Origin: JAHEJA01 sp965657215
Lineage (GTDB): Bacteria > Pseudomonadota > Alphaproteobacteria > Rhodobacterales > Rhodobacteraceae
DNA: 6,937 bases
Direction of reading: 5' to 3'
Assembly: GCA_965657215.1 (NCBI GenBank)
Contig: CBFHNR010000041.1
Coordinates: forward strand, 1-6,937
Position 1 is the first letter of the stretch. Every line of letters begins with the position of its first letter. Of the stretch, positions 1 through 5,340 are shown piece by piece. The translations under genes were made by a program, and so were the position numbers. The notes under the pieces are model-generated. The model was not told where the DNA came from. It was given only the letters and a program-made list of their open reading frames with translations, and did no database searches.

Positions 1-455
1 GGGCTGCAGCGCCTTAGGATAGGTCCTGCGATAGACCCAGGTGTTATGCCGCTTGTAGGCATACAAGAAAAGCCAAAGACGGCGACGCTTCTCCTGTCGA
101 AACCATCCTTGGCTCGCAAGGCATCGCGGCGACAGTAGAAACGATAATGGTGATGAAGCCCGAAATCGGTAGCCAAGATGTTGGCCTGTACATCACCGGC
201 AAAGATGTCGAGCAGCAGGAGCTAGTCCTACCATGGCAATCGCCTGGATTTGGCTGGCCACAGGACATGGTTGAAGGTCGCCTAGGTACGTTTCAACAGA
301 AATGCCTCGAGTACATCCGTGCCCATCCTCGCTGCACTCAAGCCGCAATTGTCGAGCATCTAAACTGCGACAAGGGTCAACTCAGCGCAGCGGTTAACAA
401 AATGATTACGAGCGGGCTAATCAGGCGTAGAGAAGGACTGCTCGCTCCCAACTGA
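1..455 (+). pseudogene. 3' part of phage/plasmid-type AAA (RepA-like) ATPase with C-terminal winged helix, apparently frameshifted
   Basis: The frame ending at the TGA at 453-455 is open from a stop at 15-17. It encodes HTRKAK (about 60-77), then a stretch of the type GSQGIAATVETIMVMK, then LYITGKDVEQQELVL. This order (HHTRKA, GS-G-A--DTI, L-V-GRDV) is typical of the C-terminal half of RecA-like AAA ATPases next to phage and plasmid replication genes. The last 60 or so residues (CLEYIRAHPRCTQAAIVEHL through GLIRRREGLL) read as a winged-helix DNA-binding domain. Upstream of HTRKAK the plausible continuation, LQRL...VMPLVG, lies in frame 1 (1-57), so a frameshift near 56-60 is likely. The N-terminal ATP-binding part lies outside the window. 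An ATG at 147 could start a 102-residue remnant, but nothing suggests that it is an independent gene. The family call is from memory of motifs; the frame break is seen directly. Confidence 0.6.
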
Positions 456-461
456 TGGGTG

Positions 462-531
462 TCAACCCTATCAACTCTATCAACTACGACCCCTGCGAAG
501 CTCGCCTGGTTGACACAGTTGATAGGGTTGA
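462..531. repeat. Long inverted repeat downstream of the ATPase remnant
   Basis: The 15-mer tcaaccctatcaact (462-476) is repeated exactly as its reverse complement agttgatagggttga (517-531), with 40 bases between the arms. An additional tcaactctatcaacta overlaps the left arm, and ggttgaca occurs inside the spacer, so the motif family (t)caac/gttg(a) recurs several times in 75 bp. It lies just after the stop codon of the ATPase fragment. It could form a stem in RNA or be a protein-binding array. No T-tract follows, so it is not a typical intrinsic terminator. Confidence 0.7.
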
Positions 532-594
532 GAGCCGTTGGATTTTTGAAATTTACGCGCCCCATCTAAACGGAGAGACACGGACAACCCGTTA

Positions 595-903
595 TTATGG
601 TGCCAGCCACTCGCCCACCCAATCGTTTTCACAGCTATAGCCTGCACGTCGATGCCGTTCACCAAGCTGAACAAGGTCGATCTGCACCATTTTACAGGTC
701 AAAACAGCAAAACGTTCACGCTCACTGGGTTTTTCATAAGCATAAGCATTTGAAATGTCAGTCCCGAGCGTATGTTCAATGCCATAAGCAGCACGCGACG
801 CTACCGGAATGCGATCCCATTGCCCATCAACAGCTGACCCCGTCTGGATGTCGACAGTGGTAAATCGGGTAATGCCAGCATCAATACCCCGTTCATCAAG
901 CAT
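595..903 (-). CDS. Unrecognised 102-residue reading frame, N-terminus derived from decayed IS6 transposase
   Basis: This ORF has regular codon use and no stops. Its first eight residues, MLDERGID, match the IS6-family transposase segment usually written LLHERGID. The flanking minus-strand DNA (about 882-1015) is a degenerate version of the same transposase. After ERGID the protein no longer resembles a transposase: it continues AGITRFTTVDIQTGS, then DGQWDRIPVASRAAYGIEH, and ends GEWLAP. I recognise no family, signal peptide or membrane segment. The ORF is therefore probably a chimera: an unknown coding fragment (about 597-880) joined to an IS end. A weak GAAAG lies before the ATG, and an in-frame stop sits three codons upstream. 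Whether it is expressed is unknown. The unknown part is probably itself the 5'- or 3'-truncated remnant of a larger gene. Confidence 0.35.
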   Translation of the reverse strand: MLDERGIDAGITRFTTVDIQTGSAVDGQWDRIPVASRAAYGIEHTLGTDISNAYAYEKPSERERFAVLTCKMVQIDLVQLGERHRRAGYSCENDWVGEWLAP

Positions 904-1071
904 TATCTTTCACATTACGGAGTAAAAGTGGAACACGAACCTAAAAAACATTGCAGCCAATAAAATTGATCTCAGGGCTCGTTTTGAAATAGCGAAAAGG
1001 AGAACGTTTTGTCATATGCAGAGGCTACAAACACACTCTACCCAACTCAATCAACTTAATCTGACAGTGCC
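882..1071 (-). mobile_element. IS6-family element remnant 1 (5' end with terminal repeat and decayed transposase start)
   Basis: Read on the minus strand, the element starts with a terminal repeat, ggcactgtcagattaag (1071 to 1055). An ATG at 1015-1013 follows, encoding MTKRSPFRYFKTSPEI, the typical N-terminus of IS6-family transposases of Rhodobacteraceae. The frame then reads NFIGCNVF and stops (941-943). Similarity continues at DNA level through several frame breaks (ttccacttttactccgtaatg, then cttgatgaacggggtattgatg, matching FPLSLRNVEDLLHERGID) and ends near 882. Everything downstream in the transposase, including the DDE domain, is missing. It shares a 47-base stretch (982-1028) with remnant 2 (2669-2715) with one mismatch. 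The outer end abuts the truncated dehydrogenase at about 1072. Confidence 0.8.
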
Positions 1072-1368
1072 GGTAAGGGCATTCAGGTGGCGGTGGTGGA
1101 ACCCGGTCCGTTCCGCACAGGCTTTAACCAGCAGATGGATGATAGTCGGTTTGAATGGATGAAAAAGGGATCGCTGTTTTCCAAAGATCAGATCGCAAAG
1201 ATGAAGCGTTACAGCAGCCGCACATTGCGTTGGGCGGAGGCCAAATCAACCAATTCCATCGTGCGCAAAATTGTAACCGCCGCCGAGGCACGAAAACCCC
1301 GTCTACGCTATGTGGCCCCTTGGACATTCGCGCTTTTGGTGCGGGTGATGCGGATTTTTGGGAAATAA
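1072..1368 (+). pseudogene. Short-chain dehydrogenase/reductase, 5'-truncated at an IS end
   Basis: The frame reads GKGIQVAVVEPGPFRTGFN from 1072 on. This is the hallmark segment of classical SDR enzymes that follows the catalytic Tyr-x-x-x-Lys: a beta strand, then the P-G-x-x-x-T motif of the cofactor and substrate loop. About 98 codons remain of a family usually near 250-280 residues. The Rossmann N-terminus (TGxxxGIG), the NNAG motif and the catalytic Ser-Tyr-Lys are all absent because the DNA upstream is the IS6 terminal repeat. GTG at 1087 or an ATG further in could initiate, but the product could not bind NAD(P) or catalyse. The C-terminus ends RIFGK at a TAA. It lies 15 bases before the next gene, with which it was probably co-transcribed. 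Confidence 0.8.
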
Positions 1369-1383
1369 AATAGGAGAGAAAAC

Positions 1384-1752
1384 ATGAATACAACTTGGAA
1401 AGTTTTGATGGGCCTGCCGGGGGTGGTCTTTGTTGTAATCGGGCTTATCTGGCTCGTCGCGCCGGAGTTTGCCGCATCGCAACTGGGCATGACCCTTTTG
1501 TCGGGCGTGGGGCTGAGCACTCAAATCGGCGATCTCGCGTCCTTCTTTCTGGTGATGGGCGGCTGCGTTTTAATCGCGCTTAAGACAGGTCAGCGGGTCT
1601 GGCTCTATCCGACGGTTATGCTGCTTGGATTTGCTGCGTTCGGGCGCATCGTCGCATGGGGCCTTCACGGCGCGACATTTGCCATTGATATGATCGCGGT
1701 TGAAATCATTGTCGCAGGATTGCTGATCATGGCGTCGAAAAAGCCAGCATAA
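1384..1752 (+). CDS. Small four-helix membrane protein, DUF4345-like
   Basis: The 122-residue protein has four hydrophobic segments, at roughly residues 8-26, 50-67, 74-93 and 97-117, with short polar links and a Lys-Lys end. It has no cleavable signal peptide that I can see. The segment FGRIVAWGLHGATF followed by VEIIVAGLLIM resembles the GRI...DG...E-x-x-x-x-L pattern of DUF4345 proteins and aligns with the neighbour at 1945-2349. The start is supported by an AGGAGAG Shine-Dalgarno at 1372-1378, six bases ahead of ATG. It follows the truncated dehydrogenase by 15 bases, so the original operon promoter has been lost and any expression must come from readthrough or an IS-borne promoter. Function unknown; the inner membrane is the expected location. 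Confidence 0.75.
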   Translation: MNTTWKVLMGLPGVVFVVIGLIWLVAPEFAASQLGMTLLSGVGLSTQIGDLASFFLVMGGCVLIALKTGQRVWLYPTVMLLGFAAFGRIVAWGLHGATFAIDMIAVEIIVAGLLIMASKKPA

Positions 1753-1944
1753 CAAAAGGTTGGTGCATCAAACGCCTTAGCCAGTTTCGTGTGTCGGCAT
1801 ATTGGACGACTACTGGGTCACATTATTCAGCATCCTACCGCTGTCACGGCACCCTCATTCTAGTTTTGGCCGGTCAAGAGATTGTCACCCACAACCACGT
1901 GCGAAGCGAAAATGTTTTGTCTCCATCGTGGTCCCGTAGCGGGC
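1753..1944. other. Gap between convergent membrane-protein genes, no feature seen
   Basis: This 192-bp stretch separates the two convergent genes. Short open frames run through it on both strands, but none has a ribosome binding site or recognisable motifs. I see no strong hairpin with a T-tract, so no bidirectional terminator could be assigned. Confidence 0.5.
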
Positions 1945-2349
1945 CTATGAGGGTGTCGACTTGGTCTGAGGACCAAAGATGAGCCAACCGCTGATGAGCG
2001 CGAGACCTATCTCGCTCACAAGGTAGAAAAGCAGGAGTGGATGCGGCCAACCATCCACCACGACGCTCAGGATCCGCCCGAGGGCAATTCCAGTCACGAA
2101 CGCGAAGAGGCTGTACAACGCAGGCAGGCGCACGTCTGATCTCAGCGCGCCGGCTATCCACAAAGCGACGAAGGCAAGATAGAGGCCCATGACCGCGCGA
2201 AAGATGTTGCGCAAATTGGGATCTGAAGCGTCGATACCCAGCAGCCAAGGCAAGCTGACATTAGGGTTCATCCCGTAGGATAGCGCGATCGGGGCTATGC
2301 ACACCGCGATGAATATGAGGAAGTAACGCCGCATGTCGTCTCGTGACAT
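1945..2349 (-). CDS. DUF4345-family four-helix membrane protein
   Basis: The protein has 134 residues and four hydrophobic segments: about 8-25, 50-68, 77-97 and 104-125. The motifs NPNVSLPWLLGIDASDPNLRN (between helices 1 and 2), FRAVMGLYLAF and GIALGRILSVVVDG followed by SEIGLAL match the pattern I know for DUF4345 proteins, whose function is not established. The start is fixed by AAAGGAG (minus strand of about 2357-2363), seven bases before ATG. It is transcribed towards the neighbouring DUF4345-like gene and away from the IS remnant at 2637-2759. No clear promoter was recognised upstream. Inner-membrane location is inferred from the helices. Confidence 0.8.
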   Translation of the reverse strand: MSRDDMRRYFLIFIAVCIAPIALSYGMNPNVSLPWLLGIDASDPNLRNIFRAVMGLYLAFVALWIAGALRSDVRLPALYSLFAFVTGIALGRILSVVVDGWPHPLLLFYLVSEIGLALISGWLIFGPQTKSTPS

Positions 2350-2636
2350 CGCAAAGCTCCTTTAGATCTATTGTGTTGATGCGGCGTGACCATGGCGACA
2401 ATAGCGCAAAGATCTCTCCCCCTGTTACGCCCTTACGCTATTCAACGTTTCACCATAACACTGTCGCATAGTTGACAATTGCCGAACGGGGCCGTTTCTC
2501 GCCACCCCCATCCAGACGGACAGACACGGACATCCCCCTAAGGGGGTGTCCAGTTGTCCAGGGGGGTGGGTAACAGCAGCTCGCCTTGGGCTAGTTTCTT
2601 AAAGCTAACGCGTAGCCGATGAGATCAAACCTATCG
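2350..2636. other. Gene-free stretch with diverged copy of the phage-type flank
   Basis: No gene is supported here. The segment cccccatccagacggacagacacggacat (ending about 2533) resembles ccccatctaaacggagagacacggacaac at 559-588, behind the ATPase remnant, so part of this interval seems to derive from a related phage or plasmid element. It also holds the GC-rich stem-loop at 2528-2551 and, close behind it, a second ttgtccaggggggtggg stretch. The left end (2350-2460) carries the 5' region of the DUF4345 gene. Confidence 0.45.
2528..2551. repeat. GC-rich stem-loop
   Basis: The arms GGACA (2528-2532) plus CCCCC (2534-2538) pair with GGGGG (2542-2546) plus TGTCC (2547-2551), with a TAA loop and one bulged T. 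This gives ten pairs in all. It stands between the DUF4345 gene and IS remnant 2, with no adjacent coding region and no T-tract. It could be a replication- or phage-related structure carried with the diverged flank copy. Its function is unknown. Confidence 0.6.
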
Positions 2637-2759
2637 CATCACAGCCAAGCGGATAATCTCTGGACTGATTTTGAAATAGCGAAAAGGAGAGCGTTTTGTC
2701 ATATGCAGAGGCTACTAAACTGTCCTCCCCTTCTCAATTAAGTTTTGTCTGACACTGCA
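2637..2759 (-). mobile_element. IS6-family element remnant 2 (5' end)
   Basis: On the minus strand a terminal repeat (gcagtgtcagacaaaac, from 2759) is followed by an ATG at 2702-2700 that encodes MTKRSPFRYFKISPEIIRLAVM in frame. After this residue the IS sequence stops abruptly: the next codons are CGA TAG (2631-2636) and unrelated DNA. This copy is less mutated than remnant 1 in the retained coding part. Both copies share 46 of 47 bases at 2669-2715 and 982-1028. The outer end lies only 30 bases from the stop codon of the DmdA-like gene, so it marks the left border of the intact cluster. Confidence 0.85.
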
Positions 2760-2789
2760 TGGCAGTCACTTGTTGCACTTCTTTTCGCG

Positions 2790-3893
2790 CTAAAAAAATG
2801 GTAGATCACAAAGCCTAGCCCGGTCGAGGTAACCTCTCTGCGCGACATCAATCTTGTCCCCAACGGTCAGGTCAGCACGGACCAAACCAAATCCGATCAT
2901 AGACTCAATACGAGGCGACCATGCCCCACAGGTCATGTGACCAACATGCCTGTCGCCCTGCAAAACTGCGTACCAAATCGCGTGACCGGGTCTGCGTTCA
3001 GGGTTGTCGAGCACTATGCCCAACTGCTGGCGTTTGATGCCAGCCGCCTTGATTTCCCGCAGAGCCTGAATGCCGACAACGTCGTCATCTACGTCGAGAT
3101 CGACATATCTGCCAAGCCGCACCTCGAATGGGTTTGTCTGATCATCCGTGTCGCCACCATAGGAGAGTAAGCCACTTTCGATCCGTTCAATTGGGTTTGG
3201 ATTGCCTGGGCCAATTCCCCATGGTTGACCGGCTTCCTTGATGATGTTCCAAAGCTCAGTGCCGCGCGTGCCATCCTGCAGATAAATCTCAAACCCGCCT
3301 TGTTTCGAATAGCCTGATCGTTGAATGATTAATGGAATTCCGTTGATTTCAGCAGGAGCAAACCAAAAATATTTAAGTGCGCGAACCCAATCACCAAAAA
3401 TAGATGCAACCACGTCTTCGGCTTTGGGTCCTTGCACAGCCATCGGAGAGACATCTGGCTCGCAAATCTCTACATTTAAACACCGCTCGGCGGCAATGGC
3501 GCGTGCCCACATCAAAATATTATTATCGCCGATGGACAGCCAAAAGGTGCCGTCTTCGTGCTTTAGAACAACAGGATCGTTAATCAGTACGCCGCGGTGG
3601 TCGCACATCGGAATATACTTGCCCTTGCCAACCTCGATGTTGGACAAATCACGCACCGACAAGATCTGTACCAAGCGCGCCGCGTCTGGGCCTTTGATTT
3701 CAACTTGGCGCTCTACGCTGACATCCCACTGAGACACGCCTTTCATGAGCCGATGGTATTCGGCCTCTGGATCGCCAAAAGACACAGGCATCAGCATGTT
3801 GTTATAGGGTGAAAAGGCGGTGACGCCCTCGCCAATCGTCGCCTCGTAAAAGGGCGAAACACGCAAGCGGGTATTTGGTCCAATTTCTGCCAA
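2790..3893 (-). CDS. DmdA-like tetrahydrofolate-dependent demethylase (GcvT/aminomethyltransferase family)
   Basis: The product has 367 residues, close to the usual length of DMSP demethylase DmdA (about 365-370). It carries the family's signature blocks: PFYEA near 14-18, YNNMLMP (30-36), WDVSVERQVEIKGPDAARL (56-74), NDPVVLK (105-111), EPDVSPMAVQGPK (145-157), RSGYSKQGGFEIYL (192-205), ERIESGLLSYGGDTDDQTNPFE (236-257) and a C-terminal beta-barrel region ending DLPFF. DmdA moves a methyl group from dimethylsulfoniopropionate to tetrahydrofolate, giving methylmercaptopropionate and 5-methyl-THF. Related DmdA-like proteins act on other, mostly unknown, methyl donors, and the neighbours here (Rieske oxygenase, PanB-like) make a non-DMSP substrate possible. 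The start is a TTG (3893-3891): it has AAAGGA eight bases upstream and gives the N-terminus expected for the family, while the next ATG is 33 codons inside. That Shine-Dalgarno overlaps the regulator's stop codon, so the pair is probably one transcript. The protein is expected to be cytoplasmic. Confidence 0.8.
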   Translation of the reverse strand: MAEIGPNTRLRVSPFYEATIGEGVTAFSPYNNMLMPVSFGDPEAEYHRLMKGVSQWDVSVERQVEIKGPDAARLVQILSVRDLSNIEVGKGKYIPMCDHRGVLINDPVVLKHEDGTFWLSIGDNNILMWARAIAAERCLNVEICEPDVSPMAVQGPKAEDVVASIFGDWVRALKYFWFAPAEINGIPLIIQRSGYSKQGGFEIYLQDGTRGTELWNIIKEAGQPWGIGPGNPNPIERIESGLLSYGGDTDDQTNPFEVRLGRYVDLDVDDDVVGIQALREIKAAGIKRQQLGIVLDNPERRPGHAIWYAVLQGDRHVGHMTCGAWSPRIESMIGFGLVRADLTVGDKIDVAQRGYLDRARLCDLPFF

Positions 3894-3905
3894 GTGTTGT
3901 ATCCT

Positions 3906-4379
3906 TTATGTATCTAGATCAGCGGCATTGAGGGCCGCTTTTTTCAGGAGGGTTGAGAGGGTCTTGCGTTCGGTTGGGCTCAGCCCCCCCAAAACCTTAT
4001 CTTGTCTTTGCGCCAAGTAGGTAGAAATACGATTATGCAAATTGCGTCCTGAGGACGTTATCTTGAGACGGGATTGCCGCCCATCGGTTGGGTCCGGCGC
4101 GCGGTCAATATATCCATCATTTAGCATGCGGTGAACAGCGCGACTTATCGTGTTGCGCGGACGACGCGAGATGCGCGCCACGTCCTGTGCCGTCAGGACG
4201 TCGAAATGGGACAAGCATGCAAGGAGAATGTATTCCGCTCGTACCAAACCGAAGTCCCGTTTGATGTCCGCATAGGCTGGAAACACGATGGCATTGGCCA
4301 AATAGGTAATGCGATAAGCTTCTGGGTATTCGATCGTGTCGAATATTTTTGAGAAGTTTGAAGTGTTTGGTTCGTCCAT
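3906..4379 (-). CDS. MarR-family transcriptional regulator
   Basis: The 157-residue protein has a MarR-type winged helix: VLTAQDVARI and RRPRNTISRAVHRMLNDGYI (about 61-91) form the helix-turn-helix, and the wing follows as DPTDGRQSRLKIT (96-108). Flanking helices at about 15-60 and 110-155 should form the dimer interface. The ATG at 4379 was chosen because it gives the standard family length; the frame stays open to 4655, but that would run through the divergent promoter and into the next gene. It is divergent from the PanB-like gene, and a 22-bp palindrome lies between them, so it probably controls both directions and itself. MarR proteins of catabolic clusters usually respond to the substrate or an intermediate. 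The ligand cannot be read from sequence. The ribosome binding site is weak. Confidence 0.85.
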   Translation of the reverse strand: MDEPNTSNFSKIFDTIEYPEAYRITYLANAIVFPAYADIKRDFGLVRAEYILLACLSHFDVLTAQDVARISRRPRNTISRAVHRMLNDGYIDRAPDPTDGRQSRLKITSSGRNLHNRISTYLAQRQDKVLGGLSPTERKTLSTLLKKAALNAADLDT

Positions 4380-4392
4380 GATCGCTTGCCCA

Positions 4393-4422
4393 TTGCCAGT
4401 TAGATCTTTATTAGCGTATATT
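4393..4422 (+). promoter_or_regulatory. Predicted sigma-70-type promoter of the PanB-like/oxygenase operon
   Basis: TTGCCA (4393-4398) and TATATT (4417-4422) are separated by 18 bases, close to the consensus layout. Transcription would start near 4429, about 45 bases before the ATG at 4474. The -10 element lies inside the left arm of the palindrome at 4419-4440. Found by eye only. Confidence 0.45.
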
Positions 4423-4440
4423 GTTCTAAATGGAACAATA
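4419..4440. promoter_or_regulatory. 22-bp palindrome, probable MarR operator
   Basis: TATTGTTC (4419-4426) and GAACAATA (4433-4440) are perfect reverse complements with a six-base AT-rich centre. The size, symmetry and position fit a dimeric winged-helix operator. It lies between divergent genes, on top of the -10 and start region of the plus-strand operon and about 40 bp ahead of the regulator's ATG. Binding here would block the PanB-like promoter directly and probably the regulator's own. Confidence 0.7.
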
Positions 4441-4473
4441 AATACGACGTTTTTATCGTCGCAAAGGACCCGA

Positions 4474-5340
4474 ATGAGCGAACAACGCAAAAAACTCACA
4501 CTCCCCGAACTCGCCCTAAAGAAGGCGTCGGGTGAGCGCCTCGTCATGGTCGCCGTTGGTGAGGTTTTGACGGCGACTTGGGCTGAACGCGCAGGGGTAG
4601 ACATCGTCGGGGTAGGAGACAGCCTTGGCATGACGCTGCATGGGCATGAGAACACGCTAGCAATGACAGTCGATCAGATGATCATGCATACACAAGCCGT
4701 GCGGCGCGGTGCGCCTAATACGCTTTGCCTTGTGTCGATGCCTTATGGGTCCTATGCGACGCCGGACTTAGCCGTTACGAATGCAGTGCGTATGATGAAG
4801 GAAAGCGGTGCAGATGCCCTGAAATTGCAATTAGGCCGTGAGGGCGTGGATATTATCCGCGCGGTTGCCGATGCGGGTGTCCCTGTAATGAGCCATGTCG
4901 GTCTATTACCGCACAAGGTGCACCAAATGGGCGGCTTCAAGATGCAAGGCCGCACCGCAGAAGCTGCAATGGACATCATTGCCGATGCCCGCGCGATAGA
5001 GGCAGCTGGCGCCATTGGCCTTGAAATAGAAGCCATGCCTTATGAGGTTGGAAAAGCCGTCGATGAGGCTGTAGATATTTTTACATTTTCGATTGGTGCG
5101 GGGGCTGCAGGCACCTGTCAATTACTTAATGGTTATGACCTCTTAGGGGCGTTCGATACGTTCAAGCCCAAATTTGCCAAGCGGTACGCGAACCTCGCTC
5201 AAGATGCGACCGATGCGTTTGCCGCCTATGCGGATGATGTGCGCTCAGGGCGTTTTCCAGATGCAGAGCACTCGTACCAAATGACACCCGAGGAGAGTGC
5301 GCGGTTTGCGGCGCTTTTGAATAGTGAGGATGCACCATGA
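4474..5340 (+). CDS. PanB-like (ketopantoate hydroxymethyltransferase family) protein with altered metal-ligand positions
   Basis: The 288-residue TIM-barrel protein aligns along its whole length with PanB, which adds a hydroxymethyl group from 5,10-methylene-THF to 2-oxoisovalerate. Shared blocks are GVGDSLGMTLHGH (46-58), HTQAVRRGAPN (72-82), YATPD (94-98), SHVGLLPHKV (140-149), GGFKMQGRT (153-161) and LEIEAMP (183-189). From E. coli PanB, D45 (here D49), K112 (K117) and E181 (E186) are kept. Metal ligand D84 is Ser (S88, in VSMPYGSYAT) and E114 is Gln (Q119, in LKLQLG). The conserved TAYD near the start is replaced by AVGE. This suggests changed chemistry rather than pantothenate synthesis, so I do not assign panB. 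The ATG at 4474 has AAAGGA five bases upstream; an earlier in-frame ATG at 4336 lies inside the divergent regulator gene. The stop overlaps the next gene as ATGA. Confidence 0.85.
   Translation: MSEQRKKLTLPELALKKASGERLVMVAVGEVLTATWAERAGVDIVGVGDSLGMTLHGHENTLAMTVDQMIMHTQAVRRGAPNTLCLVSMPYGSYATPDLAVTNAVRMMKESGADALKLQLGREGVDIIRAVADAGVPVMSHVGLLPHKVHQMGGFKMQGRTAEAAMDIIADARAIEAAGAIGLEIEAMPYEVGKAVDEAVDIFTFSIGAGAAGTCQLLNGYDLLGAFDTFKPKFAKRYANLAQDATDAFAAYADDVRSGRFPDAEHSYQMTPEESARFAALLNSEDAP

Noticed and set aside
455..640. Open frame whose ATG overlaps the ATPase stop (TGATG), as if translationally coupled
   Set aside because: The sequence is largely made of the inverted repeat (VNPINSIN, DTVDRVE), has no Shine-Dalgarno of its own and crosses the junction at about 600 into unrelated DNA.
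597..863. Plus-strand open frame, His- and Gln-rich
   Set aside because: It lies opposite the minus-strand frame with better codon use, and its composition looks like an antisense translation.
1874..2248. 124-codon minus-strand open frame rich in Arg
   Set aside because: It is an alternative frame of the DUF4345 gene, with no ribosome binding site and shadow-like composition.
2754..2766. Palindrome actgc-atg-gcagt next to IS remnant 2
   Set aside because: The arms have only five bases and partly belong to the terminal repeat; no target duplication can be recognised.
4445..4461. Small hairpin cgacg...cgtcg before the PanB-like Shine-Dalgarno
   Set aside because: Five pairs with a seven-base loop are too weak to claim a riboswitch or attenuator.
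4336..4473. N-terminal extension of the PanB-like protein from an upstream ATG
   Set aside because: It would overlap the divergent regulator gene and the operator; the ATG at 4474 has a good Shine-Dalgarno and gives the family length.
4380..4655. Longer N-terminus of the MarR regulator
   Set aside because: The extension runs antisense through the promoter and the start of the PanB-like gene and adds residues unlike any MarR protein.
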